Of a DNA stretch of 64,000 nucleotides, positions 49,674-58,722 are shown one piece after another. The DNA lies in contig NZ_NHON01000009.1 of assembly GCF_002195995.1 (NCBI RefSeq), positions 1 through 64,000 of the forward strand, written 5' to 3'. A program made the translations under genes and the position numbers. The notes beneath the pieces are model-generated. The model was not told the DNA's origin. It saw nothing but the letters and a program-made list of their open reading frames with translations, and made no database searches. The first letter of the stretch is position 1, and each line of letters starts with the position of its first letter. Source of the stretch: Inquilinus limosus (GTDB lineage: Bacteria; Pseudomonadota; Alphaproteobacteria; DSM-16000; Inquilinaceae).

Positions 49674-50081
49674 ATGCCCAAGATGATTTTCGTGAACCTG
49701 CCGGTGCGCGACCTGCCGGCCTCCGCCGCCTTCTATGTCGCGCTGGGCGGCACGGTGAACCCGCAATTCTCCGACGACCAGGCCAATGCGGTGATGTTCT
49801 CCGACGCGATCGGCGTGATGCTGATGACCCATGATCGCTATCGCCAGTTCACCCAGCGGCCGATCGGCGACGCCCGGCGCGAGAGTCAGGCGCTGATCGC
49901 GCTCAGCGTCGACAGCCGCGACGCGGTGGACGCGACCCTGGCCAAGACGGTCGCCGCCGGCGGCCGGGCCGACCCCAACCCGGCGCAGGACCACGGCTTC
50001 ATGTACAACCGCAACGTCGAGGACCCGGACGGCTATGTCTGGGAGATCATGTGGATGGACCCGGCCGCATTCGCCGGCTGA
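49674..50081 (+). CDS. VOC-family (glyoxalase-like) protein
   Basis: 135 residues, one VOC module pair: MIFVNLPVRDLPASAAFYVA, then DHGFMYNRNVEDPDGYVWEI. The final Glu in YVWEIMW is at the usual metal-ligand position. The role is unknown. ATG 49674 with GGAGG upstream; follows the LysR gene by 42 bases. A perfect terminator lies 24 bases downstream. Confidence 0.87.
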   Translation: MPKMIFVNLPVRDLPASAAFYVALGGTVNPQFSDDQANAVMFSDAIGVMLMTHDRYRQFTQRPIGDARRESQALIALSVDSRDAVDATLAKTVAAGGRADPNPAQDHGFMYNRNVEDPDGYVWEIMWMDPAAFAG

Positions 50082-50104
50082 CCCGGCCGCCACCGGCTCA
50101 AAAC

Positions 50105-50136
50105 AAAGGGCGCCCGGACGGCTCCGGGCGCCCTTT
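50105..50136. terminator. Bidirectional rho-independent terminator
   Basis: A perfect 14-bp stem AAAGGGCGCCCGGA/TCCGGGCGCCCTTT around CGGC, with A and T runs at its ends, between the converging VOC and SRPBCC-GFA genes. Confidence 0.9.
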
Positions 50137-50141
50137 CGCCG

Positions 50142-51041
50142 TCACATCGGCGGCATCTTCTCGAATTGCGGCAGCGCCTCGTCGATGCGGTCCCAGCCGT
50201 GGCCGCGGATGCGGTAGGTCACGACCTGCGGCCTGAACCGGGCGGGATCGTCGAGGCTGGCGGCGTGCACGGTGAAGAAATCGGGCTTGGCCGCAGAGGT
50301 CAGGTAGACCGGAGATCCGCAGATCGGGCAGAAGGCGTGGCTCTTCACGGTGCCGTTGTCGGCGACGATGTCCCAGCGCGTGGCCTCGCCCTGCAGCTTC
50401 TTCACCCCCGCGCTCGGAAAGGTCAGGTAGGAGCCGTGGCCGGTGCCGCTGCGCCGCTGGCAGTCGCGGCACTGGCAGTCATTCATGAACACCGGCCCGG
50501 CCGCGATCTCGTAGCGGATCGCGCCGCAGGCGCAGCCGCCGGTCCAGGATTCGTCCGTCCCGCCCCGCTCCCGCGCAGGCCCACCCTCATCGGCGACGGC
50601 GCCGATCTTCGGGACGACCTTCTTCCAGCTGTCGCCGAGGGTGGCGAGGGCGGATCCGTTCCGCGCGGTGACGAAGCCGGAATGAACCAGGCGAAGGCGC
50701 GTCCCGGTTTCGGTCGCGGCCAGCGTCCAGGTGACCACCGTGTCCAGCCGCGAGCCGTATCCGGCGTTTCCTTCGTGCCCGCCCTTCCAGCTGTGGACCA
50801 GGCGCGCGTTCGGGACCACCTCCAGCACCTGGCAGTGGATGACGCCGTCCCAGGCGCCGGCCGGCGTGGTCTGGAAGGTGAAGCGATTGCCCTCCACCGG
50901 CGCGAACCCCGTCGGCACCATCATCCAGCGGCCGATCAGCTCGCTGGTGGTCAGCATCCGCCAGATCGTCTCCGGCGGGTGCGGGAAGTCGGTGTCCACC
51001 ACGATGTCCTGGGTGCCGGATTTCGGCGCGATGTCGTTCAT
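50142..51041 (-). CDS. SRPBCC-GFA fusion protein
   Basis: 299 residues. Residues about 1-150 form an SRPBCC/AHSA1 domain (TDFPHPPETIWRMLTTSELI, GRWMMVPTGFAPVEGNRFTF). Residues about 165-290 form a GFA domain with the zinc Cys set complete: GGCACGAIRYE, NDCQCRDCQRRSG and FCPICGSPVYL. The joining of a lipid-binding-type fold to a zinc GFA fold suggests that they act on one ligand. The function is unknown. It is last in a likely operon after DUF899 and a small membrane protein. ATG 51041 has GAAGGAG upstream. Confidence 0.88.
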   Translation of the reverse strand: MNDIAPKSGTQDIVVDTDFPHPPETIWRMLTTSELIGRWMMVPTGFAPVEGNRFTFQTTPAGAWDGVIHCQVLEVVPNARLVHSWKGGHEGNAGYGSRLDTVVTWTLAATETGTRLRLVHSGFVTARNGSALATLGDSWKKVVPKIGAVADEGGPARERGGTDESWTGGCACGAIRYEIAAGPVFMNDCQCRDCQRRSGTGHGSYLTFPSAGVKKLQGEATRWDIVADNGTVKSHAFCPICGSPVYLTSAAKPDFFTVHAASLDDPARFRPQVVTYRIRGHGWDRIDEALPQFEKMPPM

Positions 51042-51062
51042 GATCGATCTCCTTCAGAAGGA

Positions 51063-51326
51063 TCAGGAGCCGGCGGCGCCGCAGCGGCCGGCGATCAGCC
51101 GCAGCCAGGGCGCGGCGTGGAACACGGCCATCAGCAGGTACATCGGCACCATGCCGGCCAGCGGAGAGGCCCTCATGGCCGAGCACAGGACATCCGCCTC
51201 GCCGCCGGACACGGCCGTCGCCAGCGCCATGGCGGCGAAGACCGGCGTCGCCGCCAGGTGCAGCCAGCCGGCCGCGTCGAGGAGGCGGCGAGGCGTCGCG
51301 AGGTCAGCCATGGCCGTATTCGTCAT
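51063..51326 (-). CDS. Small membrane protein overlapping the DUF899 gene end
   Basis: 87 residues with two hydrophobic helices: [20 protein letters not shown] and [20 protein letters not shown]. The ATG at 51326 lies inside the 3' end of the DUF899 gene; an in-frame ATG at 51311 is also possible. No Shine-Dalgarno is evident, so translation may be coupled to DUF899. The family is unknown. 21 bases separate its stop from the SRPBCC-GFA start. Confidence 0.6.
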   Translation of the reverse strand: MTNTAMADLATPRRLLDAAGWLHLAATPVFAAMALATAVSGGEADVLCSAMRASPLAGMVPMYLLMAVFHAAPWLRLIAGRCGAAGS

Positions 51327-52077
51327 GGCGGCGCCCCCAGGGGGTCCCGATGTCCGTCTCGTTGCGGCCCTTCGGAGCGCGGTCGAGCCACTGATACACG
51401 GCCCACAGGCTGTCCAGACCGCGGGCATAGGCCGAATAGGTGTGATGCACGGCGCCGTCCTGCAGCGCGAAGGCGCTCATCCCCGGCCGGTCGCGGTTGT
51501 AGGCCGGCGCGTCGGTGCCGCATGCGGTCGCGAGATCGACGATCGGCTGCGGCGCCGGGTCCAGGTCCATGCCATGGCCGCCGCGCCGGAAATTGTATTC
51601 GATGGTGCCGCCGCGCTGCTGCTCCTCGGTGAAGCAGACGTTGAAGTCGAAGTTGAAGTCGCCGCCGGCCGAGGACGCCCAGGGGAAGCTCCAGCCCATC
51701 CGCCGCTTGTAGGCCTGCAGCTTCGGCAGCGGCGCCAGCGACACCGCCCACAGTATGACGTCGTGATTCGCCAGATGGGTGGCGCAGCCGTTGAAGCTGT
51801 CCGCGATCATCGAGCAGGACGGGCAGCCCGCCGCCCAATCGGCCCCGAACATGAAGTGGTAGACGATCAGCTGCGACCGCCCCCGGAACAGGTCCCGCAG
51901 CGAGGCGGCGCCGTCCTCGGTCTCGAAGCGGTAGTCCTTGTCGATGCAGACCCAGGGCAGCGCCTGCCGCTGCTGCGCCAGCGCGTCGCCCTGTCGCGTG
52001 AGATCCTTCTCCGCCGCCAGCAGCGCGCGCCGCGCCGCCAGCCATTCCTCGCGGGTTCCGGTCGGGTGATGGGTCAT
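51304..52077 (-). CDS. DUF899 (thioredoxin-like) protein
   Basis: 257 residues. The DUF899 pattern is strong: [59 protein letters not shown] and [14 protein letters not shown]. The Cys-Pro-Ser-Cys lies at the thioredoxin active-site position. The function is unproven. GGGAGAG lies upstream. It is divergent from the TPR/HTH regulator gene and probably heads an operon with the small membrane protein and the SRPBCC-GFA fusion. Confidence 0.88.
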   Translation of the reverse strand: MTHHPTGTREEWLAARRALLAAEKDLTRQGDALAQQRQALPWVCIDKDYRFETEDGAASLRDLFRGRSQLIVYHFMFGADWAAGCPSCSMIADSFNGCATHLANHDVILWAVSLAPLPKLQAYKRRMGWSFPWASSAGGDFNFDFNVCFTEEQQRGGTIEYNFRRGGHGMDLDPAPQPIVDLATACGTDAPAYNRDRPGMSAFALQDGAVHHTYSAYARGLDSLWAVYQWLDRAPKGRNETDIGTPWGRRHDEYGHG

Positions 52078-52191
52078 GCCGTCTCTCCCTCGGATGCTGT
52101 CGCCCCGGTTGCGGGCCGACGCGTGGTCGTGATGCGGTAGAGTTGTGCCGGCGGGCGAAAGGCGGGGAGTGACAAGTGTGACGGGATTCCG

Positions 52192-53430
52192 ATGGACTCT
52201 CTGATCACCGCGGCGGCGCGGGCGCTGGCGACGGGCGATCCGCTCGGCGCCCTGAACCGGGTGGCGCTGCGCGACGACGCGCCGGCGCTGGCGCTGCGCG
52301 GCATCGCCATGGCGCAGCTCGGCGACCTCGCCCGGGCCAAGGCGCTGCTGCGCCGGGCGGGCCGCGCCTTCGGGGCCCGGGAAGCGGTGTCCCGCGCCCG
52401 CTGCATCGTCGCCGAGGCCGAGGTGGCGCTGGCCTCGCGCGACCTCGGCTGGCCGCCCAAGGCGCTGGACGCGGCCCGGGCGGTGCTGGAGGCGCAGGGC
52501 GACCGGCTGAACGCCGCCCATGCGCGGCTGCTCGCGGTCCGGCGCCTGGTGCTGATCGGCCGGATCGACGAGGCCGAGCAGGCGCTGGCCGGCCTCGACC
52601 CCGCCGCCCTCCCCCCACCCTGGCGGACCGTGCATGAGCTGGTGGTGGCGGGCATCGCCATGCGCCGCCTGCGCACGGCCCCAGCCCGCGAAGCGCTGGC
52701 CCGGGCCAGCCAGGCCGCCCGCCTCGCCCGGATTCCGGCGCTGGCGGCGGAGGTCGAGAGCGCGTCCCGCATGCTGGAGGAGCCCGCGGCGCGGCTGATC
52801 GCGCGTGGGCGAGAGCGACCCTTGCGGCTGCACGAGGTCGAGGCGCTGCTGGCCTCGCCGGCGCCGCCGGCGTCGCCGACGCTGGTGGTGGATGCCTGCC
52901 GCCATGCCGTGCGCGAGGCGGACACGGCCATCCCCCTCGCCCGCCGGCCGGTGCTGTTCGCGCTGGCCCGCGCCCTGGGCGAGGCCTGGCCCGGCGACGT
53001 ACCGCGCGGCGTGCTGCTGCAGCGGGCCTTCGGCGCGAGATTCGCCGACGAGTCGCATCGCGCCCGGCTGCGGGTCGAGATCGGGCGGCTGCGCGCGGCG
53101 CTGCGGCCGCTGGCGGGCGTGACCGCGACCGCGCGGGGCTTCGCCTTGCTGCCGCGCGACGGCCGCGAGGTGGTGGTGCTGGCCCGGCCGGTGGAGGAGC
53201 GGCATGCGGCGGTGCTGGCCTTCCTGGCCGATGGCGAGGCCTGGTCGAGCTCGGCCCTCGCTTTGGCGCTGGGGGCCAGCCAGCGCACGGTGCAGCGGGC
53301 GCTCGACGCGCTGGCGGAGGCCGGCAAGGTGCAGGCCTTCGGCCATGGCCGGGCGCGCCGCTGGGTGACGCCGCCTTTGCCCGGTTTCACGACCGCCTTG
53401 TTACTCCCGGCCCCGCTGCCCGAGGGCTAG
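52192..53430 (+). CDS. TPR-type transcriptional regulator with C-terminal HTH
   Basis: 412 residues. The N-terminal two-thirds are alanine-rich helical repeats of TPR character (LALRGIAMAQLGDLARAKAL, LIGRIDEAEQALAGL). A winged-helix-like segment lies near 275-330 (ESHRARLRVEIGRLRAALRP), and a C-terminal HTH near 345-395 (WSSSALALALGASQRTVQRA). Divergent from DUF899, so it is its probable regulator. Such regulators are found beside DUF899 genes elsewhere, by my recollection. Confidence 0.75.
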   Translation: MDSLITAAARALATGDPLGALNRVALRDDAPALALRGIAMAQLGDLARAKALLRRAGRAFGAREAVSRARCIVAEAEVALASRDLGWPPKALDAARAVLEAQGDRLNAAHARLLAVRRLVLIGRIDEAEQALAGLDPAALPPPWRTVHELVVAGIAMRRLRTAPAREALARASQAARLARIPALAAEVESASRMLEEPAARLIARGRERPLRLHEVEALLASPAPPASPTLVVDACRHAVREADTAIPLARRPVLFALARALGEAWPGDVPRGVLLQRAFGARFADESHRARLRVEIGRLRAALRPLAGVTATARGFALLPRDGREVVVLARPVEERHAAVLAFLADGEAWSSSALALALGASQRTVQRALDALAEAGKVQAFGHGRARRWVTPPLPGFTTALLLPAPLPEG

Positions 53431-53462
53431 GGTGGCCCATCACATGATCGGAGGAGCGATCC

Positions 53463-54092
53463 ATGGCTGACATCATCCGCGAATACGGGCCGTTCCCGGG
53501 CATCACGGACGTGGCCGGCGTGACCTATGACGGGGAGCATGTCTGGTTCGCCTCGGGCGACAGGCTCAACGCCCTGGACCCAAAGAGCGGCCGGGTGACG
53601 CGCTCGCTCGACGTGGCGGCGCATGCCGGCACCGCCTTCGACGGCCGGCACCTGTTCCAGATCGCCGAGAGCCGGATCCAGAAGATCGACCCGGAGACCG
53701 GCCGCGTGCTGGCGACCATCCCGGCGCCGGGCGGCGGCGGTGACTCGGGGCTCGCCTGGGGCGAGGGCACGCTGTGGGTCGGGCAGCATCGCGACCGCAA
53801 GATCCACCAGGTCGACCCGGAGACCGGAAAGGTGCTGCGCACCATCGAGTCCAACCGCTTCGTCACCGGCGTCAGCTGGGTCGACGGCGAGCTGTGGCAC
53901 GCCACCTGGGAGGCCGAGGAGAGCGAGCTGCGCCGGATCGACCCGACGTCGGGCGAGGTGCTGGAGAGCCTGGAGCTGCCGGCCGGGGTGAACGTGTCGG
54001 GCCTGGAATCCGACGGCGGCGACCGGTTCTTCTGCGGCAGCGGCAACACCGGCAAGATCCGCGCGGTGCGCCGGCCGAAGCGGGGCGAGTGA
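53463..54092 (+). CDS. Beta-propeller (PQQ/YVTN/NHL-like) protein
   Basis: 209 residues. Repeated blades of the form G-V-T-Y-D-G-E-H-V-W-F-A, ...RIQKIDPETGRVLATIPAPG, ...KIHQVDPETGKVLRTIES and ELRRIDPTSGEVLESLELPA. No signal peptide. It may be a glutamine-cyclotransferase-like or ligand-binding propeller; the function is unknown. GGAGG lies just upstream. It follows the TPR/HTH regulator by 32 bases. Confidence 0.8.
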   Translation: MADIIREYGPFPGITDVAGVTYDGEHVWFASGDRLNALDPKSGRVTRSLDVAAHAGTAFDGRHLFQIAESRIQKIDPETGRVLATIPAPGGGGDSGLAWGEGTLWVGQHRDRKIHQVDPETGKVLRTIESNRFVTGVSWVDGELWHATWEAEESELRRIDPTSGEVLESLELPAGVNVSGLESDGGDRFFCGSGNTGKIRAVRRPKRGE

Positions 54093-54146
54093 GCGCCGCG
54101 CCTGCGGGGGCGACGTTCGCCGAACGACACTTGTTCCAGATCGCCA

Positions 54147-54773
54147 TCAGGATCCGAACGTCGCTGCGTCCGACTTTGGCCTTTGTTCAGATCTCAGATA
54201 GCGGACCGCTAACCCAATCAAGGTTGCGGGAGTCAACCGGCACGACACCGGGGCATAGTTTGACTGGGGTCTGTGCGGACCTATCTTGTCGCGCTTCCAA
54301 ATCGCAAAATCTGGATTTTCAAGAACCCGCAGGAGTTCGTGATACTGCTCCGGACCAACATCGAATGACCGCAACGCTTCCGTGATCTTCGCTGTTTCGC
54401 GCCGCCTGGAGCATTGAGCTCGGGCCCATTCGAAGAAGATCTCATGCAGCGTAGTGTTGGGTGCCAAGTCGTGGCACTCGCGGCACATCAGGAACAGGTT
54501 ATCTGGCTCGTCGGTCCCGCCTAGCGATCGAGGAACGATATGACACCGCTGGAGCGGGATGCGTTGCCACCCATCAAGTATGTCACTCCAATCCGCGTCC
54601 GGCGACTTGATGTCATATCTGACGCCATAGTGAAAGCCGCACACCCAGCAGCTCGGCTCACCCCAATCGACGAAAATGCCAATGTCCTCGAAGCGATCCT
54701 TCCAGTGGCTGAATATCTCAGTCTTGGATGGAAGCGTCTCGATATAAGGCACGGCCTCGTCACTCCCGCTCAC
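54147..54773 (-). CDS. HNH endonuclease-family protein
   Basis: About 208 residues. The HNH core reads [20 protein letters not shown] then [11 protein letters not shown]. The preceding CWVCG and the CREC pair are likely zinc Cys. G+C content is lower than in the surroundings. The start is uncertain: GTG 54773 follows GGGGA; GTG 54752 or ATG 54824 are alternatives, the last being unlikely because it runs within the guaA fragment in another frame. No methylase or phage gene is adjacent. It lies on the same strand immediately downstream of the guaA 3' fragment. Confidence 0.75.
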   Translation of the reverse strand: MSGSDEAVPYIETLPSKTEIFSHWKDRFEDIGIFVDWGEPSCWVCGFHYGVRYDIKSPDADWSDILDGWQRIPLQRCHIVPRSLGGTDEPDNLFLMCRECHDLAPNTTLHEIFFEWARAQCSRRRETAKITEALRSFDVGPEQYHELLRVLENPDFAIWKRDKIGPHRPQSNYAPVSCRLTPATLIGLAVRYLRSEQRPKSDAATFGS

Positions 54774-54928
54774 TGGTCCCCGCTGGCTTCGAGGTGACGT
54801 CGGAGACGATACGGATGATGCCACGAATCTCGTTGACGATACGGGTCGAGATCTGGCCCGGGAATTCGTGGTGGAAGGGGTAGTCGTCGGCGGCCATGCC
54901 GTCGGTCGAGGCTATAGCGCGCAGCGCA
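54760..54928 (-). pseudogene. guaA 3'-end fragment
   Basis: It encodes [20 protein letters not shown] and onward to [11 protein letters not shown], aligned with the last 55 residues of GuaA (39 of 55 identical by my count), including the stop position. Plus-strand homology starts exactly at TCACTCCC, as at 59691. Invariant residues such as Trp in GTIEWE are lost, so it is not functional. The reading frame is still open. Same orientation as guaA, 4931 bases away. It probably marks the far end of a segment inserted at the guaA 3' end. Confidence 0.88.
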
Positions 54929-54969
54929 GGGCTTTCCTTCAAGCGGGCCCCCTCTAAATCCCAAATCCG

Positions 54970-54992
54970 CCATCCCCGCGAAAGCGGGATCC
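54970..54992. repeat. Short dispersed hairpin repeat (CCCCGCGAAAGCGGG type)
   Basis: CATCCCCGCGAAAGCGGGAT forms a small GAAA-looped hairpin. It is a partial copy of a dispersed repeat common in proteobacterial intergenic regions; its translation gives the familiar spurious DPAFAGM. It lies in the leader of the cupin gene. Confidence 0.6.
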
Positions 54993-55025
54993 CGCGCTCC
55001 CCCACCTGCACGAAAGGAAACGACC

Positions 55026-55490
55026 ATGGGCAATATCGCCGGCAAAGTGTTCGTTCTTACAGGTGTCGTGATGAAGCGCCTGCTGTCCGGCGAACAGACC
55101 GCGGGGCAATTCTGCCTCTTCGAGAACAGAGGCCACGGAAACACGAAGACGCCGATCCATGTCCATGCCAGGGACGACGAGACGGTCTACGTCATCGAAG
55201 GCGAGCTGACGGCGGTGATCGACGGCCAACCCCGGCACCTGACGGCGGGCGAGAGCATCTTCCTGCCGCGCGGCATTCCACACCAGCTTCTGAACATGAG
55301 CGGCACTCCCGGCCGGTATATCCTGATCGGCACCCCCGCCCTGTTCGACCGGTTTCTCGAGGAAGCCGGCCACGAACTTCGACCGGGCGAAGCCGCGGGA
55401 CCGCCGACGCCCGAGGAGATCAAGCGCCTCCGCGAGGCCTCGCCGAGATTCGGCATAACCCTGCTCCCGGACTGGCCACCGCCCGAGTGA
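55026..55490 (+). CDS. Cupin-domain protein (quercetin-dioxygenase-like)
   Basis: 154 residues. Cupin motif 1 [20 protein letters not shown] and motif 2 [14 protein letters not shown] carry the likely metal ligands (two His, Glu, His). The C-terminal tail continues through a P-rich segment to DWPPPE. Substrate unknown. AAGGA lies upstream. It is the first gene inside the segment bounded by guaA repeats, divergent in layout from the LysR gene that converges on it. Confidence 0.87.
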   Translation: MGNIAGKVFVLTGVVMKRLLSGEQTAGQFCLFENRGHGNTKTPIHVHARDDETVYVIEGELTAVIDGQPRHLTAGESIFLPRGIPHQLLNMSGTPGRYILIGTPALFDRFLEEAGHELRPGEAAGPPTPEEIKRLREASPRFGITLLPDWPPPE

Positions 55491-55643
55491 CGCGGTGTAT
55501 TGGGCGGCAGACGTCTCCTGCGCTCAGCCTTCATCTCAGCGCGAGGCTGTCTACCACCAGAGTCCGTCGCGAGATTTCCATCGGGCTGCCGTAGTTGATA
55601 CAGCGGTAGGCTTGAGACAGCGCCATCGGCGGCCCGCCGTGCG

Positions 55644-56540
55644 TCAGTCGCGCGATACGGACAGCCCCGCGAGAAGCGGCGCGTATGCGGCGAGCCTGCG
55701 GGATACGAACTCGGTGAAGAGCCGCACGCGCTTCGTCTTGCGTGTCTCGCCCTGTGTGAGAAGCCAAACGGTTCCGTACATGTGCAGGTCGGTGCCCGGC
55801 ACCCTCACCAGCAGGGAGTCGGCATCTCCCACGAAGCACGGCAGTGTCGTCATCCCGACCCCTTGCCGTGCTGCAACGATCTGCGCCTCGCCATCCGTGG
55901 TCCTGAACGGAACCCCTGAGGTGCGAACCTCGCCCTCGCTGGCCCAGGCCGGGACCCCATGACTGCTGATGACGATCCACCGGATGGGATCCGGCGCGCC
56001 CGCGCGCCACGCGGCGAGCCGGTCGCGGGACATGTAGACACCGCCGAACAGCTCTGGTCCCTTCAGGCCGTGAAGATTGGGCGGCAGGGTTTTGCGGTCG
56101 TAGACGACGCGGATCGCGACGTCGGCCTCTCGGTTGGTCAGATTTGCCAGCTCGCCGGACGACAGGATTTCCATCTCGATGTCCGGGTGCAGGCGCGCAA
56201 AATCGGCGAAATCCGGCATGAGCAGGTGTGTCGCAAGCGGCGGCGCCAGCGTCACCCGCAGAAGCCCACGCACGCTCTGGTCGCGACCGAAGACGCGCGT
56301 CTCCAGCTCGTGCGACGACGCTTCCATCCGGTCCGCGAGCTCGAGGACCTCCTCCCCCGCAGCCGTCAGGCGGTAGCCCGAAGGCAGCTTTTCGAACATG
56401 CGCGCCCCGAGGCGTCCCTCGAGCTGGGCGATGCGTCGCAGCACGGTCGAGTGATTGACGCCGAGGCGCTGGGCGGCGGCCCGCACCGAGCCTCCGCGCG
56501 CGACGGCCAGAAAGTGGCGAACGTCATCCCAGTCGATCAT
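55644..56540 (-). CDS. LysR-family transcriptional regulator
   Basis: 298 residues. HTH: IDWDDVRHFLAVARGGSVRA, GVNHSTVLRRIAQLEGRLGA. The effector domain begins near GLLRVTLAPPLATHLLMPDF. The start ATG 56540 matches the family; GTG 56555 adds five residues. It diverges from the SDR/Rossmann/SRPBCC/SDR operon with 270 bases between the starts and is its probable regulator. No clean LysR palindrome was found in the gap. Confidence 0.9.
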   Translation of the reverse strand: MIDWDDVRHFLAVARGGSVRAAAQRLGVNHSTVLRRIAQLEGRLGARMFEKLPSGYRLTAAGEEVLELADRMEASSHELETRVFGRDQSVRGLLRVTLAPPLATHLLMPDFADFARLHPDIEMEILSSGELANLTNREADVAIRVVYDRKTLPPNLHGLKGPELFGGVYMSRDRLAAWRAGAPDPIRWIVISSHGVPAWASEGEVRTSGVPFRTTDGEAQIVAARQGVGMTTLPCFVGDADSLLVRVPGTDLHMYGTVWLLTQGETRKTKRVRLFTEFVSRRLAAYAPLLAGLSVSRD

Positions 56541-56810
56541 GGTGCAATCCAGCACCGCGCGGTGCGTCTTTCAAAGCCCGTATCCAACACGTCGAACAGT
56601 AGTGCGGGCGAGCCTGCACCGGCAAGCGCGGCCCGATTCCGAACGGCGGACACCGATCACGTCGCGGCCGACATCAGTCGTCCTGCCGGATGGATTTCGC
56701 ACCACGGATATGCGTGCTTCCGCACTCAACGCCTGACTCCGGCGGACCCATCTCGAGGGCCCCGGGGACCTCCCCGGACAAGCCAAGGACGGAGCCTGGA
56801 AGGAGAAGTC

Positions 56811-57545
56811 ATGGGAAAGCTTGAGGGTAAGGTTGCAGTCATCACGGGTGGATCGAGCGGCATGGCGTTGGCGAGCGCCAGGCGGTTCGTTGAAGAGGGC
56901 GCCTATGTCTTCATCACGGGCCGGAGGCAGGAGGTGCTCGACGAGGCCGTCAGGCTGATTGGCCGGAACGTGACCGGCGTGCGCGGCGACGCCGCCAATC
57001 TCGACGACCTCGACCGTCTGTTCGACACGGTCAAGCGGGACAAGGGCAGGATCGACGTCCTGTACGCGAGCGCCGGCATGGGCGAAGCCCTCCCGCTGGG
57101 CGAGATTACCGAACAGCATTTCGATGCGGCCTTCGGCCTGAACACGCGCGGCACGCTGTTCACGGTTCAGAAGGCGTTGCCGCTGTTCAACGACGGCGGA
57201 TCGATCTTCATGACCGGGTCGGTTGCTTCGGTGAAGGGATTTCCCGGTTACGGCGTGTATGCGGCGAGCAAGGCGGCGTTGCGCTCATTCGCGCGCACAT
57301 GGCTCAACGAGCTGAAGGGCAGGAATATCCGGGTGAACGTGCTGAGCCCGGGGCCGATCGCCACGCCGATGCAGGACCAGGTTCTCACCGAGGAGGCGAA
57401 GCGGATGTTCGAATCCCTGATCCCGCGGGGAAAGATGGGGCGTCCCGAGGAAATTGCGGCGGCCGCGCTGTTTCTCGCGTCTGACGATTCCACCTTCGTG
57501 AATGGGGTGGAGCTGTCCGTCGACGGCGGCTTCTCGGCCATCTGA
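56811..57545 (+). CDS. Short-chain dehydrogenase/reductase
   Basis: 244 residues. NAD(P) site VITGGSSGMALASARRFVEE, with NAG replaced by ASAGMG, catalytic Ser in TGSVASVKGFPGYG and Tyr-x-x-x-Lys in YGVYAASKAALR, and ending VNGVELSVDGGFSA. AGGAGAAG precedes the ATG at 56811. It is the first gene of a four-gene operon. The substrate is unknown. Confidence 0.92.
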   Translation: MGKLEGKVAVITGGSSGMALASARRFVEEGAYVFITGRRQEVLDEAVRLIGRNVTGVRGDAANLDDLDRLFDTVKRDKGRIDVLYASAGMGEALPLGEITEQHFDAAFGLNTRGTLFTVQKALPLFNDGGSIFMTGSVASVKGFPGYGVYAASKAALRSFARTWLNELKGRNIRVNVLSPGPIATPMQDQVLTEEAKRMFESLIPRGKMGRPEEIAAAALFLASDDSTFVNGVELSVDGGFSAI

Positions 57546-57586
57546 AAGGCCGGGGACTCAATATCAACACGGATCGGAGACGTATC

Positions 57587-58189
57587 ATGAGCTATGCGAT
57601 TGTAGGATTCGGTGCGGTGGGCCAGGCCCTCGCCCGGGCTTTCGCCCGCAAGAACATCGAGGTGGCCGTCGCGAGCCGCCGGCCGCCCGAGGCGTTGGCG
57701 CCGCAGGCCCGGGCGATCGGACCCACGGTCGTCGCCAGGTCGCTGCAGAATGCACTCGAGGCCGACACGATCATCCTAGCGGTCCCGTTCGGGGAGCATC
57801 GCGAGGTTGCGAAGGCCCTGCCGAGCTGGGAAGGCAAGACGGTCATCGACGCCACGAACACGTTTGGAGTTCCCCCTGAGGAGCTGGACGGCCTCCCGTC
57901 CTCCGCCTTCGTCGCGAAGGCGTTCACCGGCGCCAGGCTCGTGAAAGGGTTCAATCATCTGGCTGCGGCCACCCTGGCTGCCGATCCGATCGTCGAGGGC
58001 GGCCACCGGGTCGTCTTTCTGTCGAGCGACGACGAGGACGCGACCGCTCCCGTGGCGGCCTTGGCCAAGCAACTCGGATTCGCACCCGTCAAGCTGGGAA
58101 AGCTTGACGAGGGTGGCGCGCTGGTGCACGCACGCGGCCGCATCTGGGGCCAGCTCATCTTCCAGGATCTGTTCAAGAAGGAAGCTTGA
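57587..58189 (+). CDS. NADPH-dependent F420 reductase-like Rossmann protein
   Basis: 200 residues. MSYAIVGFGAVGQALARAFA is a dinucleotide-binding loop, VASRRPPEAL binds the phosphate, TIILAVPFGEHREVAKALP and IDATNTFG follow. The C-terminal FNHLAAATLAADPIVEGGHR is typical of the F420-reductase-like/NAD(P)-binding family. Whether F420 is used is unknown. 41 bases after the SDR gene and 3 before the SRPBCC gene. Confidence 0.88.
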   Translation: MSYAIVGFGAVGQALARAFARKNIEVAVASRRPPEALAPQARAIGPTVVARSLQNALEADTIILAVPFGEHREVAKALPSWEGKTVIDATNTFGVPPEELDGLPSSAFVAKAFTGARLVKGFNHLAAATLAADPIVEGGHRVVFLSSDDEDATAPVAALAKQLGFAPVKLGKLDEGGALVHARGRIWGQLIFQDLFKKEA

Positions 58190-58192
58190 GCG

Positions 58193-58684
58193 ATGTACGA
58201 CAAGGTCATCTGGCCGGAGCGCTACGATCCAAAGATATCGGCCATCTATGCGCTCAACGACATCGACGTGAAAGCGCCGCCGGAAGTGGTCTGGAAGCTG
58301 CTGGTCGACGCCGAGAACTGGTCGAGCTATTTCCCCCCCGAGGATCAGGTGAAGATCCTGTCGGGCGGGCCTGAGCTGGCGCTCGGAACGCGATACCACC
58401 GCGTCACGGTCGGCTTTCCCATGAGCCTGGTGGTGACGGAGTGCGAGCCGCTCCGCAGGCTTGCATGGTCCACCACCGTGGATGGCGACGACAGCGGGTC
58501 CAGCGCTTACCACGGCTGGGTCATCACCCCGACGGAGGGTGGCTGCCACGTTCTGACGGAAGAGACGCAGCAGGGGCCCTGGTTCCTCGAGATGATCGGC
58601 CGCCAGCACCCTGGCGCGCTCTACCGATACCACCAGCAGTGGGTCGAGGACCTAGCCCGTGCCGCACGCAGGGCCTCCGCCTAG
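58193..58684 (+). CDS. SRPBCC-family protein
   Basis: 163 residues with a helix-grip fold: IYALNDIDVKAPPEVVWKLL, VDAENWSSYFPPEDQVKILS, GTRYHRVTVGFPMSLVVTEC and ETQQGPWFLEMIGRQHPGAL. It may bind a hydrophobic substrate for the neighbouring reductases. Its ATG comes 3 bases after the stop of the Rossmann gene, so translation is probably coupled. Confidence 0.88.
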   Translation: MYDKVIWPERYDPKISAIYALNDIDVKAPPEVVWKLLVDAENWSSYFPPEDQVKILSGGPELALGTRYHRVTVGFPMSLVVTECEPLRRLAWSTTVDGDDSGSSAYHGWVITPTEGGCHVLTEETQQGPWFLEMIGRQHPGALYRYHQQWVEDLARAARRASA

Positions 58685-58722
58685 GGCGCGCAGCTCGCGA
58701 CCATGAGAACAGGAGACAGCGT

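Noticed and set aside
54127-54160. Short similarity to 53642-53680 (CACYTGTTCCAGATCGCC)
   Set aside because: Only about 18 bases match, next to the converging HNH gene end; too short to claim a duplication.
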